Below, in pieces: positions 24,402 through 31,759 of a stretch of 37,313 nt of DNA (its first letter is position 1; each line of letters starts with the position of its first letter). The DNA is from Burkholderiales bacterium (lineage in GTDB: Bacteria > Pseudomonadota > Gammaproteobacteria > Burkholderiales > Casimicrobiaceae). Under the pieces are notes generated by a model that was not told where the DNA came from, did not search any database, and was given only the letters and a program-made list of their open reading frames with translations. The position numbers and the translations under genes were made by a program. The stretch covers positions 1 to 37,313 of the forward strand of contig JAICUU010000008.1 in NCBI GenBank assembly GCA_025935675.1, in the 5' to 3' direction.

Positions 24402-25142
24402 CTAGATCGTGACGCCGCCCGAGACTTCGATGACCGCGCCGTTGATGTAGGACGCCTCGTCCGACGCGAGCCACGCGTAGGTGTTGGCGATTTCCTCGGG
24501 ACGGCCGAGGCGACCCATCGGCACCTTGTCGCGGATCAGGTTCAGCACCTTTTCCGGCATCGACGCGAGGATCGGCGTCTCGATGAAGCCAGGGCAGATC
24601 GCGTTGGCGCGAATGCCCTTGCCGCCGAGCTCGCGCGCCCAGGTCTTGACCATGCCGATCACGCCGAACTTGGTCGCCGCGTAGTTGGTCTGGCCGAAGT
24701 TGCCGTACAGGCCGACGATCGACGACGCGTTGAGGATGCAGCCCGAGTTCTGCGCGAGCATGATGTCGACGACCGCCTTCGTGCAGTTGTAGACACCTTT
24801 CAGGTTGACGTCGATGACGCGCTCGAACTGCTCGTCGGTCATCTTGGCCAGGCGCGCGTCCTGGACGATGCCGGCGTTGTTGACCAGCGTGTCGATGCGG
24901 CCCCACGCCGCCATCACCGCCTCGACCATCCGCGCGATGCTCCCCTTGTCGGTGACGTCGACCTCGAAGGCCAGCGCTTCGCCCCCGGCCGCGCGAATCG
25001 CGTCGGCGGTCTCCTGCGCGGGGGCGAGGTTGATGTCGCAGACGGCGACGCGCGAGCCTTCGTGCGCGAACTTGACCGAGGTCGCGCGGCCGATGCCCTG
25101 GCCGCCGCCGGTGATGATGGAAACCTTGTCCTGCAGTCGCAT
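24402..25142 (-). CDS. SDR-family 3-oxoacyl reductase (FabG/PhaB-like)
   Basis: 246 aa from ATG 25142, with CGGAG upstream. Classical short-chain dehydrogenase: TGGGQGIGRA nucleotide-binding motif, acidic D36 after the second strand (AVCDINLA; suggests NAD preference or mixed use), NNAGI, catalytic NASSIVGLYGNFGQTNYAATK with Y154/K158, and C-terminal INGAVIEVSGGVTI. FabG-like with strong likeness to PHB reductases (NFGQTNYAATK). It could reduce acetoacetyl-CoA or 3-oxoacyl-ACP. An upstream element matches one near the pha sRNA, hinting at a PHB link. Stand-alone gene. Confidence 0.9.
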   Translation of the reverse strand: MRLQDKVSIITGGGQGIGRATSVKFAHEGSRVAVCDINLAPAQETADAIRAAGGEALAFEVDVTDKGSIARMVEAVMAAWGRIDTLVNNAGIVQDARLAKMTDEQFERVIDVNLKGVYNCTKAVVDIMLAQNSGCILNASSIVGLYGNFGQTNYAATKFGVIGMVKTWARELGGKGIRANAICPGFIETPILASMPEKVLNLIRDKVPMGRLGRPEEIANTYAWLASDEASYINGAVIEVSGGVTI

Positions 25143-25204
25143 GAGGCGAATCTCCGGGCGGGCCGGCCTGTCCATCGGGGGAACGGACCGCCAAATCCCC
25201 GCGC

Positions 25205-25233
25205 ACTCTAGCCCGAAATATTGCGATGCACAA
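25205..25233 (-). promoter_or_regulatory. Candidate promoter of the FabG-like gene with overlapping TTGTGC-N3-GC element
   Basis: On the minus strand TTGTGC - 17 bp - TAGAGT, about 60 nt upstream of ATG 25142. The -35 is part of TTGTGCATCGCAATA, nearly identical to TTGTGCATGGCAATA at 15101-15115. A repressor bound here would block the -35. Confidence 0.4.
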
Positions 25234-25403
25234 GCCGCGCCAGGACGAGGTCAAAATGCCAAGTCGGGCGGTTGAATCCTAAATATTTCAATTGTTTCAA
25301 AGATTTATATACGTGAGGTCGATGCGGGTCGGCGGCCTCTGGACGATGTACATTGCGCGGATGTTGCGCCCGCGAGACGCGCTTGCGCTCGCCGTGGGCA
25401 GGG

Positions 25404-27143
25404 TTAACCCGTCGCGGGCAGCCAGTGGTCGACAATGATAGTGAGCGCTTCCTCTCCCGAAAAGCGATCGACCTGAAGGGTGTAGACGGCGCGAATGCGC
25501 GCGGGCACCGGCTCGGCACGGCCGAACAGCATCGCGTCGACCGCGACTCCGCCGCAGCGCACCCGCAACTTCAGGTGGCCGCTGCCGACGACCCGCTGCT
25601 CGAGCACGTCGAGCTCGGCCTCGAAGCTCGGCGCCGGGAAACCCTGGCCCCAGACGCCGCGCTCGATCGCCTCGGCGAGGGGGAGCGAAAGCTCGCCGTC
25701 GGCGAGCGCGCCGTCCGTCAGCACGGTGCGGGTGAGCGCGGACGGCGCGATCGCCGCGCGCGCCACCGTCTCGAACGCCGCAACGAAGCGCGGGAGCGCA
25801 TCGCGCCCGATCGTCAGGCCCGCCGCCATCGCGTGGCCGCCGAAGCGGCGAATGACGCCGGGCGCGTCGCTCGTGACGCGCTCCAGCGCGTCGCGCAGGT
25901 GGAAGCCGTCGATCGACCGTCCCGAGCCCTTGAGGTCGTCCGCATCGCCGGGCGCGAACACGATCGCCGGTCGATGGAAGCGCTCCTTCAGGCGCGAGGC
26001 GACGATGCCGACGACGCCCTGGTGCCAGGCATCGTCGGCGAGGCAGATCGAGTGGCGAGCGTCGAGCGTCGCCTCGTCGACGCGCGCGAGCGCGGCGAGC
26101 GCGTCGTCGCGCATCGACGCCTCGATCGCGCGGCGCTCGTCGTTGAGCGCGGCAAGGCGCGCCGCGATCCGGCGCGACTCGGCGTCGTCGTCGGAGGCGA
26201 GGAGGCGAATGCCGAGCGTCATGTCGTCGAGGCGGCCGGCGGCATTGATCCGCGGCCCGACGACGAACGCGAGGTCGCGCGCGCTGGCGCGCGACGCGTC
26301 GCGCCGCGCGACGGCGAACAGCGCGGCGATCCCGGACTGGCAGCGGCCGGCGCGGATCCGCGCGAGGCCCTGCGCGCACAGCGCGCGGTTGACGGCGTCG
26401 AGCGGCACCACGTCGGCGATCGTGCCGAGCGCGACGAGGTCGAGGAGCGCCGCGAGGTTCGGCAGGCTGCCGCCGCCGTGTTCTTCGCGGCCGCCGCGTG
26501 CGCGCAGCTCGGCGCGCGTCGCGAGCAGCACGTAGAACATCACGCCGACGCCGGCCAGGTTGCGCGACGGGAACGGGCACCCGCGCTGGTTGGGATTGAC
26601 GATGATCGCCGGTGCCGGCAGCACCGGGCCGGGCAGGTGATGGTCGGTGACGATCACGTCGATGCCGCGCGCCGCCGCTGCGCGCACCCCGTCGACGCTG
26701 GCGATGCCGTTGTCGACGGTGACGATGATGCGCGGCGCGCGCGCCGCCGCCTCGGCGACGATCCCGGGCGTGAGGCCGTAACCGTGCACGAACCGGTTCG
26801 GCACGACGAAGTCCACGATGGCGCCCATCGCTTTCAGCGCACGCAGCCCCAGCGCGCAGGCGGTCGCGCCATCGGCGTCGTAGTCGGCGACGATGACGAT
26901 GCGCTCGCCGCGCGCGATCGCGTCGGCGAGTCGCGCGCCGGCGGCCCCGGCGTTCATGAGGCGCGACGGCGGCGGCAGCATGGCGAGGCGCGTGTCGAGG
27001 TCTTCCGGCGCGTTGACGCCGCGCGCGGCGTAGATCCTCGCCAGCACGGGATCGATGCCGGCACGCGCGAGCGCCGCGGCGGCGGCACCCGGCGCGCGCG
27101 CGACCGTGTGCGGCGCGCGTGTCTGCTCGCGCGCGTCAGCCAT
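25404..27143 (-). CDS. recJ: Single-stranded-DNA-specific exonuclease RecJ
   Basis: 579 aa from ATG 27143 (MADAREQTRAPHTV). The start overlaps the upstream gene by 8 nt, so they are coupled. DHH phosphoesterase motifs: IVIVADYDADGATACAL, VTVDNGIA, IVTDHHLPGP, then VGPRINAAGRLDDM; DHHA1 part GSGRSIDGFHLRDAL and RRFGGHAMAAGL; C-terminal OB-like region. Motif I reads DYDADG where DYDVDG is usual. 5'-3' ssDNA exonuclease in mismatch and recombination repair. Normal length. Confidence 0.95.
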   Translation of the reverse strand: MADAREQTRAPHTVARAPGAAAAALARAGIDPVLARIYAARGVNAPEDLDTRLAMLPPPSRLMNAGAAGARLADAIARGERIVIVADYDADGATACALGLRALKAMGAIVDFVVPNRFVHGYGLTPGIVAEAAARAPRIIVTVDNGIASVDGVRAAAARGIDVIVTDHHLPGPVLPAPAIIVNPNQRGCPFPSRNLAGVGVMFYVLLATRAELRARGGREEHGGGSLPNLAALLDLVALGTIADVVPLDAVNRALCAQGLARIRAGRCQSGIAALFAVARRDASRASARDLAFVVGPRINAAGRLDDMTLGIRLLASDDDAESRRIAARLAALNDERRAIEASMRDDALAALARVDEATLDARHSICLADDAWHQGVVGIVASRLKERFHRPAIVFAPGDADDLKGSGRSIDGFHLRDALERVTSDAPGVIRRFGGHAMAAGLTIGRDALPRFVAAFETVARAAIAPSALTRTVLTDGALADGELSLPLAEAIERGVWGQGFPAPSFEAELDVLEQRVVGSGHLKLRVRCGGVAVDAMLFGRAEPVPARIRAVYTLQVDRFSGEEALTIIVDHWLPATG

Positions 27144-28155
27144 CGATCGCCAAGCGCGCGGCGCGCCAGCGCGCGGCGATGCGCCGCCAGCCGCGCGGAC
27201 GCGACGCCGTATAGACGTGCGCATCGCGTCCATCGGCGATGAGCGTGAGGCGGCTCGCGCGACCGTCGAGCAGCGCATCGACGGCGGGCGCGAGCCACTG
27301 CGCGTCGATCGACGTGAATGTCGATGCGACGACCTCGGGCAGCGCGACGACGAGGTGCGGCGCGCCGGCGGCGGCGATCGCCGTGGCGAGCGATGCATCA
27401 CTCGCGCCGACGTCGCGCGTCGATCCCTGCGTCGCGAGTGCGAGCCCGCGCGCCAGGTCGCCGGCGGCGCCAGCCGCGGTCAGCGCGTCGACATCGAGCG
27501 GTGCGTGCGCCGAGGCCGACGCCGCGGTGTTCCACAGCCACAGGCCGTTGCAAGGCGCGAGCCCGCGCGCTTCGCGCGCGTCGTTCTCCGGTGCGGCAAA
27601 GAGGAGCATCTGGATCTCGTTGGCAACGCGTGCGAAGCGACGCGCGTCGTCGCCATCGACGCGCAGCGCGCCAAGCGTTCGCCCGACCGCCGCGCCGGTC
27701 GGCGGTGCCGCGAGTCGCGCCGGCGTCGCGAGCCGCAGGTACCAGCGCGCCGGATGCGCCGCGACGAAGGCGAGGCCATCGCTTGCGAAATGCGCCGACA
27801 GCCGCGCGGCGAGCGACGACGACTCATCGCTCGACAGGTCGTCGACGCGCGACGCGACGAGCACGTCGTCGATGCCGGCGACGAGCGTCACCGGATCGGC
27901 GACGAGCCAGTCGCGCGCCGCGGGATCGAGGCCGGCGCCGTGCGCCATCAGCGTGGCGGCCGGCGTCGCGATGCCGACCGCATCGACCAGCGCATGCTCG
28001 AGCCCGGCGTCGTCGCGGTGGTGCTGCGCGAGGGCGGCAAGGCGCGCGAGCCCGCGCGAGCCCGCGAGCACGTCGGCGGGGAGCGCGGCGAGGCCCGGCG
28101 CGGCGACGACGAGATGTGTCGCACGCGACGCGCGGCGATTCGTGGCGGCGTCCAT
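27136..28155 (-). CDS. RpfE-like protein encoded upstream of recJ
   Basis: 339 aa. Diagnostic block NEIQMLLFAAPENDAREARGLAPCNGLWLWNTA matches my recollection of the RpfE-type regulatory protein family (often auto-named phosphoglycerate mutase) that sits next to recJ in Xanthomonas and betaproteobacteria. Other regions are Ala-rich, with WYLRLATPA and LTLIADGRDAHVYTASRPRGWRR. No signal peptide, TM or known catalytic motif. Its 3' end overlaps recJ. Biochemical function is unknown; I would not call it a mutase from this sequence. Confidence 0.8.
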   Translation of the reverse strand: MDAATNRRASRATHLVVAAPGLAALPADVLAGSRGLARLAALAQHHRDDAGLEHALVDAVGIATPAATLMAHGAGLDPAARDWLVADPVTLVAGIDDVLVASRVDDLSSDESSSLAARLSAHFASDGLAFVAAHPARWYLRLATPARLAAPPTGAAVGRTLGALRVDGDDARRFARVANEIQMLLFAAPENDAREARGLAPCNGLWLWNTAASASAHAPLDVDALTAAGAAGDLARGLALATQGSTRDVGASDASLATAIAAAGAPHLVVALPEVVASTFTSIDAQWLAPAVDALLDGRASRLTLIADGRDAHVYTASRPRGWRRIAARWRAARLAIDG

Positions 28156-28173
28156 CGTCCGCGCACACTAGCA

Positions 28174-28182
28174 TGCGATAAT
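28174..28182 (+). promoter_or_regulatory. Candidate extended -10 promoter for lolCD
   Basis: TGC-GATAAT, an extended -10 match (5/6), lies 82 nt upstream of the lolC ATG in the 109-nt divergent gap with the RpfE-like gene. Confidence 0.4.
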
Positions 28183-28264
28183 CGCCGCGCCGCATCGACC
28201 ATCGCCTGTCGCGTGACGCCTCCTTCCGCCCGACGCTTCGCCGCGCGCCGCGACTGACGACGCG

Positions 28265-29512
28265 ATGGCTGCCTACGAGCTCGGCGTCGGCCTGCGCTAC
28301 GTGCGCACGCGCAAAGGCGCCTCGCGCAACACCTTCATCTCGTTCATCTCGCTGTCGTCGATGGCGGGCATCGCGCTCGGCGTCGCCGCGCTGATCGTCG
28401 TGCTGTCGGTGATGAACGGCTTCCAGGAGGAGTTGCGCAACCGCATCCTGTCGGTGGCCTCGCACGTCGAGATCCGCGGCGTGCCTGACCTGCGCGACTG
28501 GCAGGAAGTGGCGGCCGTCGCCAAGAAGGATCCGCGCGTCGTCGCCGCGGCGCCGTACGTTTCCGGGCAGGCGATGCTGACCGCGGGCGAGTCGAACCGC
28601 GGCGTCATCGTGCGCGGCATCGATCCCGCGATGGAGGCGGGCGTCGCCGAGATCGGCGAGCACATGAAGCAGGGCCGCCTCGAGAACCTGAAGCCGGGCG
28701 GCTTCGGCATCGTGCTGGGCTCCGAGGTCGCGCGCGCGCTCGGCGTCGGCTTGGGCGACACGGTCGTGGCGATCACGCCGCAGGGCACGGTGACGCCGGC
28801 CGGCACGCTGCCGCGCGTCAAGTCGTTCAAGGTGGTCGGCATCTTCGAGATCGGCATGTACGAGTTCGACAGCGGGCTCGCGCTGATCGACCTCGACGAC
28901 GCGCAAAAGCTCTACCGGGTGGACGGCGTCAGCGGCGTGCGGCTCAAGCTCACCGACATGTTCCTCGCGCCCGCGGTCGCGCGCTCGCTGCTGTCGACGC
29001 TGCCCACCGACGCCGAGGTGCGCGACTGGACGATGTCGCATGCCAACTTCTTCCGCGCCGTGCAGATGGAAAAGCGCGTGATGTTCATCATCCTCACGCT
29101 GATCGTCGCGGTGGCCGCGTTCAACATCGTCTCGGCGCAGATCATGCTCGTCACCGACAAGCAGGCCGACATCGCAATTTTGCGCACGCTCGGCGCGACG
29201 CCAGCGTCGATCATGACGATCTTCGTGATCCAGGGCGCGCTGATCGGCTTCATCGGCACGCTGATCGGCGTCGTCGGCGGCGTCGTGCTCGCGCTCAACG
29301 TCGGCACCGTCGTGCCGGCGATCGAGCGCTTCCTCGGCGTCACGTTCCTCGACAAGTCGGTCTACTACATCAGCGAGCTGCCGTCGCAGCTGCAGCGCGG
29401 CGACGTCGTCACGATCGCGGCGATCGCGCTGATTCTTGCGTTGATCGCAACGATCTACCCGAGCTTCAAGGCGGCGCGCGTCAACCCTGCCGAGGCGTTG
29501 CGCTATGAATGA
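28265..29512 (+). CDS. lolC: Lipoprotein-releasing system permease LolC/LolE
   Basis: 415 aa. N-terminus [53 protein letters not shown] is the LolC/E hallmark, with TM1 at ~28-50. The periplasmic MacB-like domain runs ~50-265. The FtsX-type core ([50 protein letters not shown]) ends [21 protein letters not shown]. It extracts mature lipoproteins from the inner membrane for LolA. A single permease is followed by lolD, with an 8-nt overlap. Confidence 0.95.
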   Translation: MAAYELGVGLRYVRTRKGASRNTFISFISLSSMAGIALGVAALIVVLSVMNGFQEELRNRILSVASHVEIRGVPDLRDWQEVAAVAKKDPRVVAAAPYVSGQAMLTAGESNRGVIVRGIDPAMEAGVAEIGEHMKQGRLENLKPGGFGIVLGSEVARALGVGLGDTVVAITPQGTVTPAGTLPRVKSFKVVGIFEIGMYEFDSGLALIDLDDAQKLYRVDGVSGVRLKLTDMFLAPAVARSLLSTLPTDAEVRDWTMSHANFFRAVQMEKRVMFIILTLIVAVAAFNIVSAQIMLVTDKQADIAILRTLGATPASIMTIFVIQGALIGFIGTLIGVVGGVVLALNVGTVVPAIERFLGVTFLDKSVYYISELPSQLQRGDVVTIAAIALILALIATIYPSFKAARVNPAEALRYE

Positions 29513-30191
29513 CGCGGCGCCGGTGATCGCGTGCCGCGCGCTCGCCAAGACCTATACGAGCGGGCCGCAGGACGTCGAGGTGCTGCAGGGCGTCGACCTC
29601 GCGATCGCCCGCGGCGAGCGCGTCGCGATCGTCGGCGCGTCGGGCTCGGGCAAGAGCACGCTGTTGCACCTCCTCGGCGGGCTCGACGCGCCGACGGCGG
29701 GCGAGGTGGACGTCGACGGCGCGCCGTTCTCCACACTTTCCGACACCGAGCGCGGCCGGGTACGCAATCGCGCGCTCGGCTTCATCTACCAGTTCCACCA
29801 CCTGCTGCCGGAGTTCAGCGCCGTCGAGAACGTCGCGATGCCGCTGACGATCCGCCGCGAGGCGAAGGCCGCCTCGCAAGCGCGCGCCGCCGAGCTCCTG
29901 TCGCGCGTCGGGCTCGCGAGCCGGCTCAAGCATCGGCCCGGCGAGCTCTCGGGCGGCGAGCGCCAGCGCGTCGCGCTGGCGCGCGCGCTCGTCACCGCGC
30001 CGCGCTGCGTGCTGGCCGACGAGCCGACCGGCAACCTCGACCGCCGCACCGCGCACCAGGTGTTCGACCTGATGCTCGAGCTCAACGCGTCGGCCGGCAC
30101 GAGCCTCGTCATCGTCACCCACGATCCCGACCTCGCCGCGCGCGCGGGCCGCACGCTGCACTTGGTCGACGGCAAACTGCGCGACGCCTAG
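29505..30191 (+). CDS. lolD: Lipoprotein-releasing system ATPase LolD
   Basis: 228 aa. Walker [10 protein letters not shown] (~44-52), Q-loop [22 protein letters not shown] (the LolD-typical [10 protein letters not shown]-like segment), signature [15 protein letters not shown], Walker [14 protein letters not shown]-loop [11 protein letters not shown]. Energises LolC/E. ATG 29505 overlaps the lolC stop, giving a fixed 1:1 coupled operon. Confidence 0.95.
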   Translation: MNDAAPVIACRALAKTYTSGPQDVEVLQGVDLAIARGERVAIVGASGSGKSTLLHLLGGLDAPTAGEVDVDGAPFSTLSDTERGRVRNRALGFIYQFHHLLPEFSAVENVAMPLTIRREAKAASQARAAELLSRVGLASRLKHRPGELSGGERQRVALARALVTAPRCVLADEPTGNLDRRTAHQVFDLMLELNASAGTSLVIVTHDPDLAARAGRTLHLVDGKLRDA

Positions 30192-30267
30192 CTGTAATCC
30201 TTCAAGACGTTGTTGCGGTATTGGATGCGTCGCGTGCATGGGTCGGCACGACGGCGACGCACCCGCT

Positions 30268-30365
30268 CGTCATCCCCGCGCAAGCGGGGATCCAGCCTTG
30301 ACGCCTCGCCGGGGCTCGTCCTGTTGCTGCGCCAGGACTGGATTCCCGCTTGCGCGGGAATGACG
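30268..30365. repeat. REPIN-like pair of inverted REP elements
   Basis: Two 28-nt elements face each other: 30268-30295 (CGTCATCCCCGCGCAAGC..., stem CCCCGC/GCGGGG) and 30338-30365 (ending ...GCGCGGGAATGACG). Read in the same orientation they differ only at two positions (C/T and G/A) that pair with each other in the hairpin, so pairing is preserved. They are separated by ~42 nt. They translate as VIPAQAGIQ in spurious ORFs, the usual REP signature of GC-rich proteobacteria. Located between lolD and a gene remnant. Confidence 0.85.
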
Positions 30366-30475
30366 AATCGCTTCGCCCGGATCTGCGCGGTGACAGCGAC
30401 GACAAACAGGGCGGCGAAGATCAGGGTGCCGATGGCATAGCCCAGGTCGTGGCGGAGTTCCGCGTCAATAGACAA
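30366..30475 (-). pseudogene. Fragment of a COG4705-type membrane protein gene
   Basis: The minus frame 30475-30366 encodes AELRHDLGYAIGTLIFAALF then VVAVTAQIRAKRF, one good TM helix plus flanks, then runs directly into the REP element (VIPAQAGIQ). From memory this matches an internal stretch of COG4705-type multi-TM proteins (LGYxxGTLIFAALF...AQI..K.F), which are ~250 aa. No ATG is present (TTG 30475 only) and both sides of the gene are missing. Interpreted as a decayed remnant whose end coincides with the repeat. Overlaps the glycosylase stop by a few codons. Confidence 0.5.
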
Positions 30476-31115
30476 CCGGCAGCGGGTCGAGCGAGCGCCA
30501 CAGGTACCACGTCGCGACGCTGCGCCAAGGCGCCCAGCGCGCGCCGAAGCGCCGCAGCGCCTTGGGCGCCATCCGCTTGCCCTTGTGATAGTGCTCGGCG
30601 ACCGCCTTGACGAGGCCGAGATCGTCGACCGGCAGCACGTCGGGGCGCAGCTCGTGGAACATCAGGAACATTTCGGCGGTCCAGCGGCCGATGCCCTTGA
30701 CGTCGACGAGCGCTTCGATGAGCGCCTCGTCGTCGAGCGCGCTCCATGTGGAAGGATCGAGCCGGCCGCTCACGAAGTGGCGCGCGAGGTCGCGCACGTA
30801 TTCCGACTTGCGTTCGGAGAAGCCTGCCTTGCGCAGCGTCGCGACGCGCATTCGCGCGACGCGCGCCGGATCGAGCGTGATCGCGAGCGCGCCCGTGTCG
30901 ACGCTGCCGTGCGCGGCGTGCGTGAAGCGGTCCCACACCGCCTGCGCGGCCTTCACCGAGATCTGCTGGCCGACGATCGAGCGGGCGAGCGTGGTGAACG
31001 GGTCGCCGCGGCGGGTGAGATGGATATCCGGGTAGCGGGCGATGAGGCCCGCCATCACGGGGTCGCCCGCGGCGAGCTCGCGCGTCGCCGCGTCCCAGAA
31101 CACGGGCTTCGTCAC
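30465..31115 (-). CDS. DNA-3-methyladenine glycosylase II (AlkA-type, HhH-GPD)
   Basis: 216 aa from GTG 31115 (MTKPVFWDAATRELAAGDPVM). The longer track start (31217) overlaps the neighbouring gene and adds low-complexity sequence. HhH-GPD fold: DPFTTLARSIVGQQISVKAA, hairpin VDVKGIGRWTAEMFLMF, catalytic Asp in LPVDDLGL, and RFGARWAPWRSVATWYLWR near the end. It excises alkylated purines. The small size fits the compact Mag/AlkA proteins of many proteobacteria (no N-terminal AlkA_N). Follows the DUF2062 gene by 31 nt. Confidence 0.9.
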   Translation of the reverse strand: MTKPVFWDAATRELAAGDPVMAGLIARYPDIHLTRRGDPFTTLARSIVGQQISVKAAQAVWDRFTHAAHGSVDTGALAITLDPARVARMRVATLRKAGFSERKSEYVRDLARHFVSGRLDPSTWSALDDEALIEALVDVKGIGRWTAEMFLMFHELRPDVLPVDDLGLVKAVAEHYHKGKRMAPKALRRFGARWAPWRSVATWYLWRSLDPLPVVY

Positions 31116-31146
31116 GACGATGGTTGCCGGGCCGGCCGTCCGCGCA

Positions 31147-31707
31147 TCACCGCCGGCGCTCGCGCGCGAGCGCGCGGCGTCGCCATGCGCGCAGCGTGTG
31201 CCAGCGCCACGCGACATGGACCGCGACGAAGCCGGCGACCGCCAGCAGCGCCGCGAGGATCGGCAGGCCGACGGCGAGCGGCGTGCCGATCGACGATGCC
31301 CAGTGAATGAACGAAGCGACGCCGTCGAGATCGAAGGTCAGGTCCGGCGGCGCCGGCAGCGCCATGCCGTGCGCCGATGGCAGCACGAGCCGTCCGGCGT
31401 GCCAAGCGGCGGCGTAGAGCGGCACGATCGTCAGCGGATTGGTATAGAACGTCGTGGCGACCGCGATCGGCAGGTTGCCGCGGCACATGACGCAGCCGAG
31501 CGCCGCGGCGATCGCCTGGACGGGCCCGGGAATCAGGCCGCAGGCGAGGCCGATCGCGACGCCGCGTGCGGTGGAATGGCGGTTGAGATGCCAGAGGTCG
31601 GGATCGGCGAGTGACGGCAGGTGACGGCGCAGCCAGCGATTGCCGGTGATCGTGGACGAGAGCGGCGCGGCGCGCGCGGCGATCCGGCGGAGGAATGGGC
31701 GCGACAT
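31147..31707 (-). CDS. DUF2062 domain membrane protein
   Basis: 186 aa. Contains the DUF2062 core: ARGVAIGLACGLIPGPVQAIAAALGCVMCRGNLPIAVATTFYTNPLTIVPLY. TM segments lie around 48-70, 80-100 and 140-165, with basic tails at both ends (WRWHTLRAWRRRALARERRR). Inner-membrane protein of unknown function. Divergent from the peptide-binding-protein gene with a 52-nt gap. Confidence 0.88.
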   Translation of the reverse strand: MSRPFLRRIAARAAPLSSTITGNRWLRRHLPSLADPDLWHLNRHSTARGVAIGLACGLIPGPVQAIAAALGCVMCRGNLPIAVATTFYTNPLTIVPLYAAAWHAGRLVLPSAHGMALPAPPDLTFDLDGVASFIHWASSIGTPLAVGLPILAALLAVAGFVAVHVAWRWHTLRAWRRRALARERRR

Positions 31708-31723
31708 GACGGTGCCTCGGAAA

Positions 31724-31732
31724 TGGTACTAT
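31724..31732 (+). promoter_or_regulatory. Candidate extended -10 promoter of the peptide ABC operon
   Basis: TGG-TACTAT lies 28 nt upstream of ATG 31760, followed by GAGGG as SD. Consensus match only; no strong -35. Confidence 0.4.
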
Positions 31733-31759
31733 GCGCCGCTTTTTCATTCGAGGGCAGCA

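Noticed and set aside
25401-25410. GGGTTAACCC palindrome at the recJ stop codon
   Set aside because: Contains the recJ TAA stop. A single 10-bp palindrome with no partner or context to support a site.
30188-30475. Small ORFs across the REP region (76-95 aa) containing VIPAQAGIQ
   Set aside because: The conserved-looking peptide is the translation of REP elements, not a protein. Only the TM stretch before the repeat has gene character, and it is reported as a remnant.
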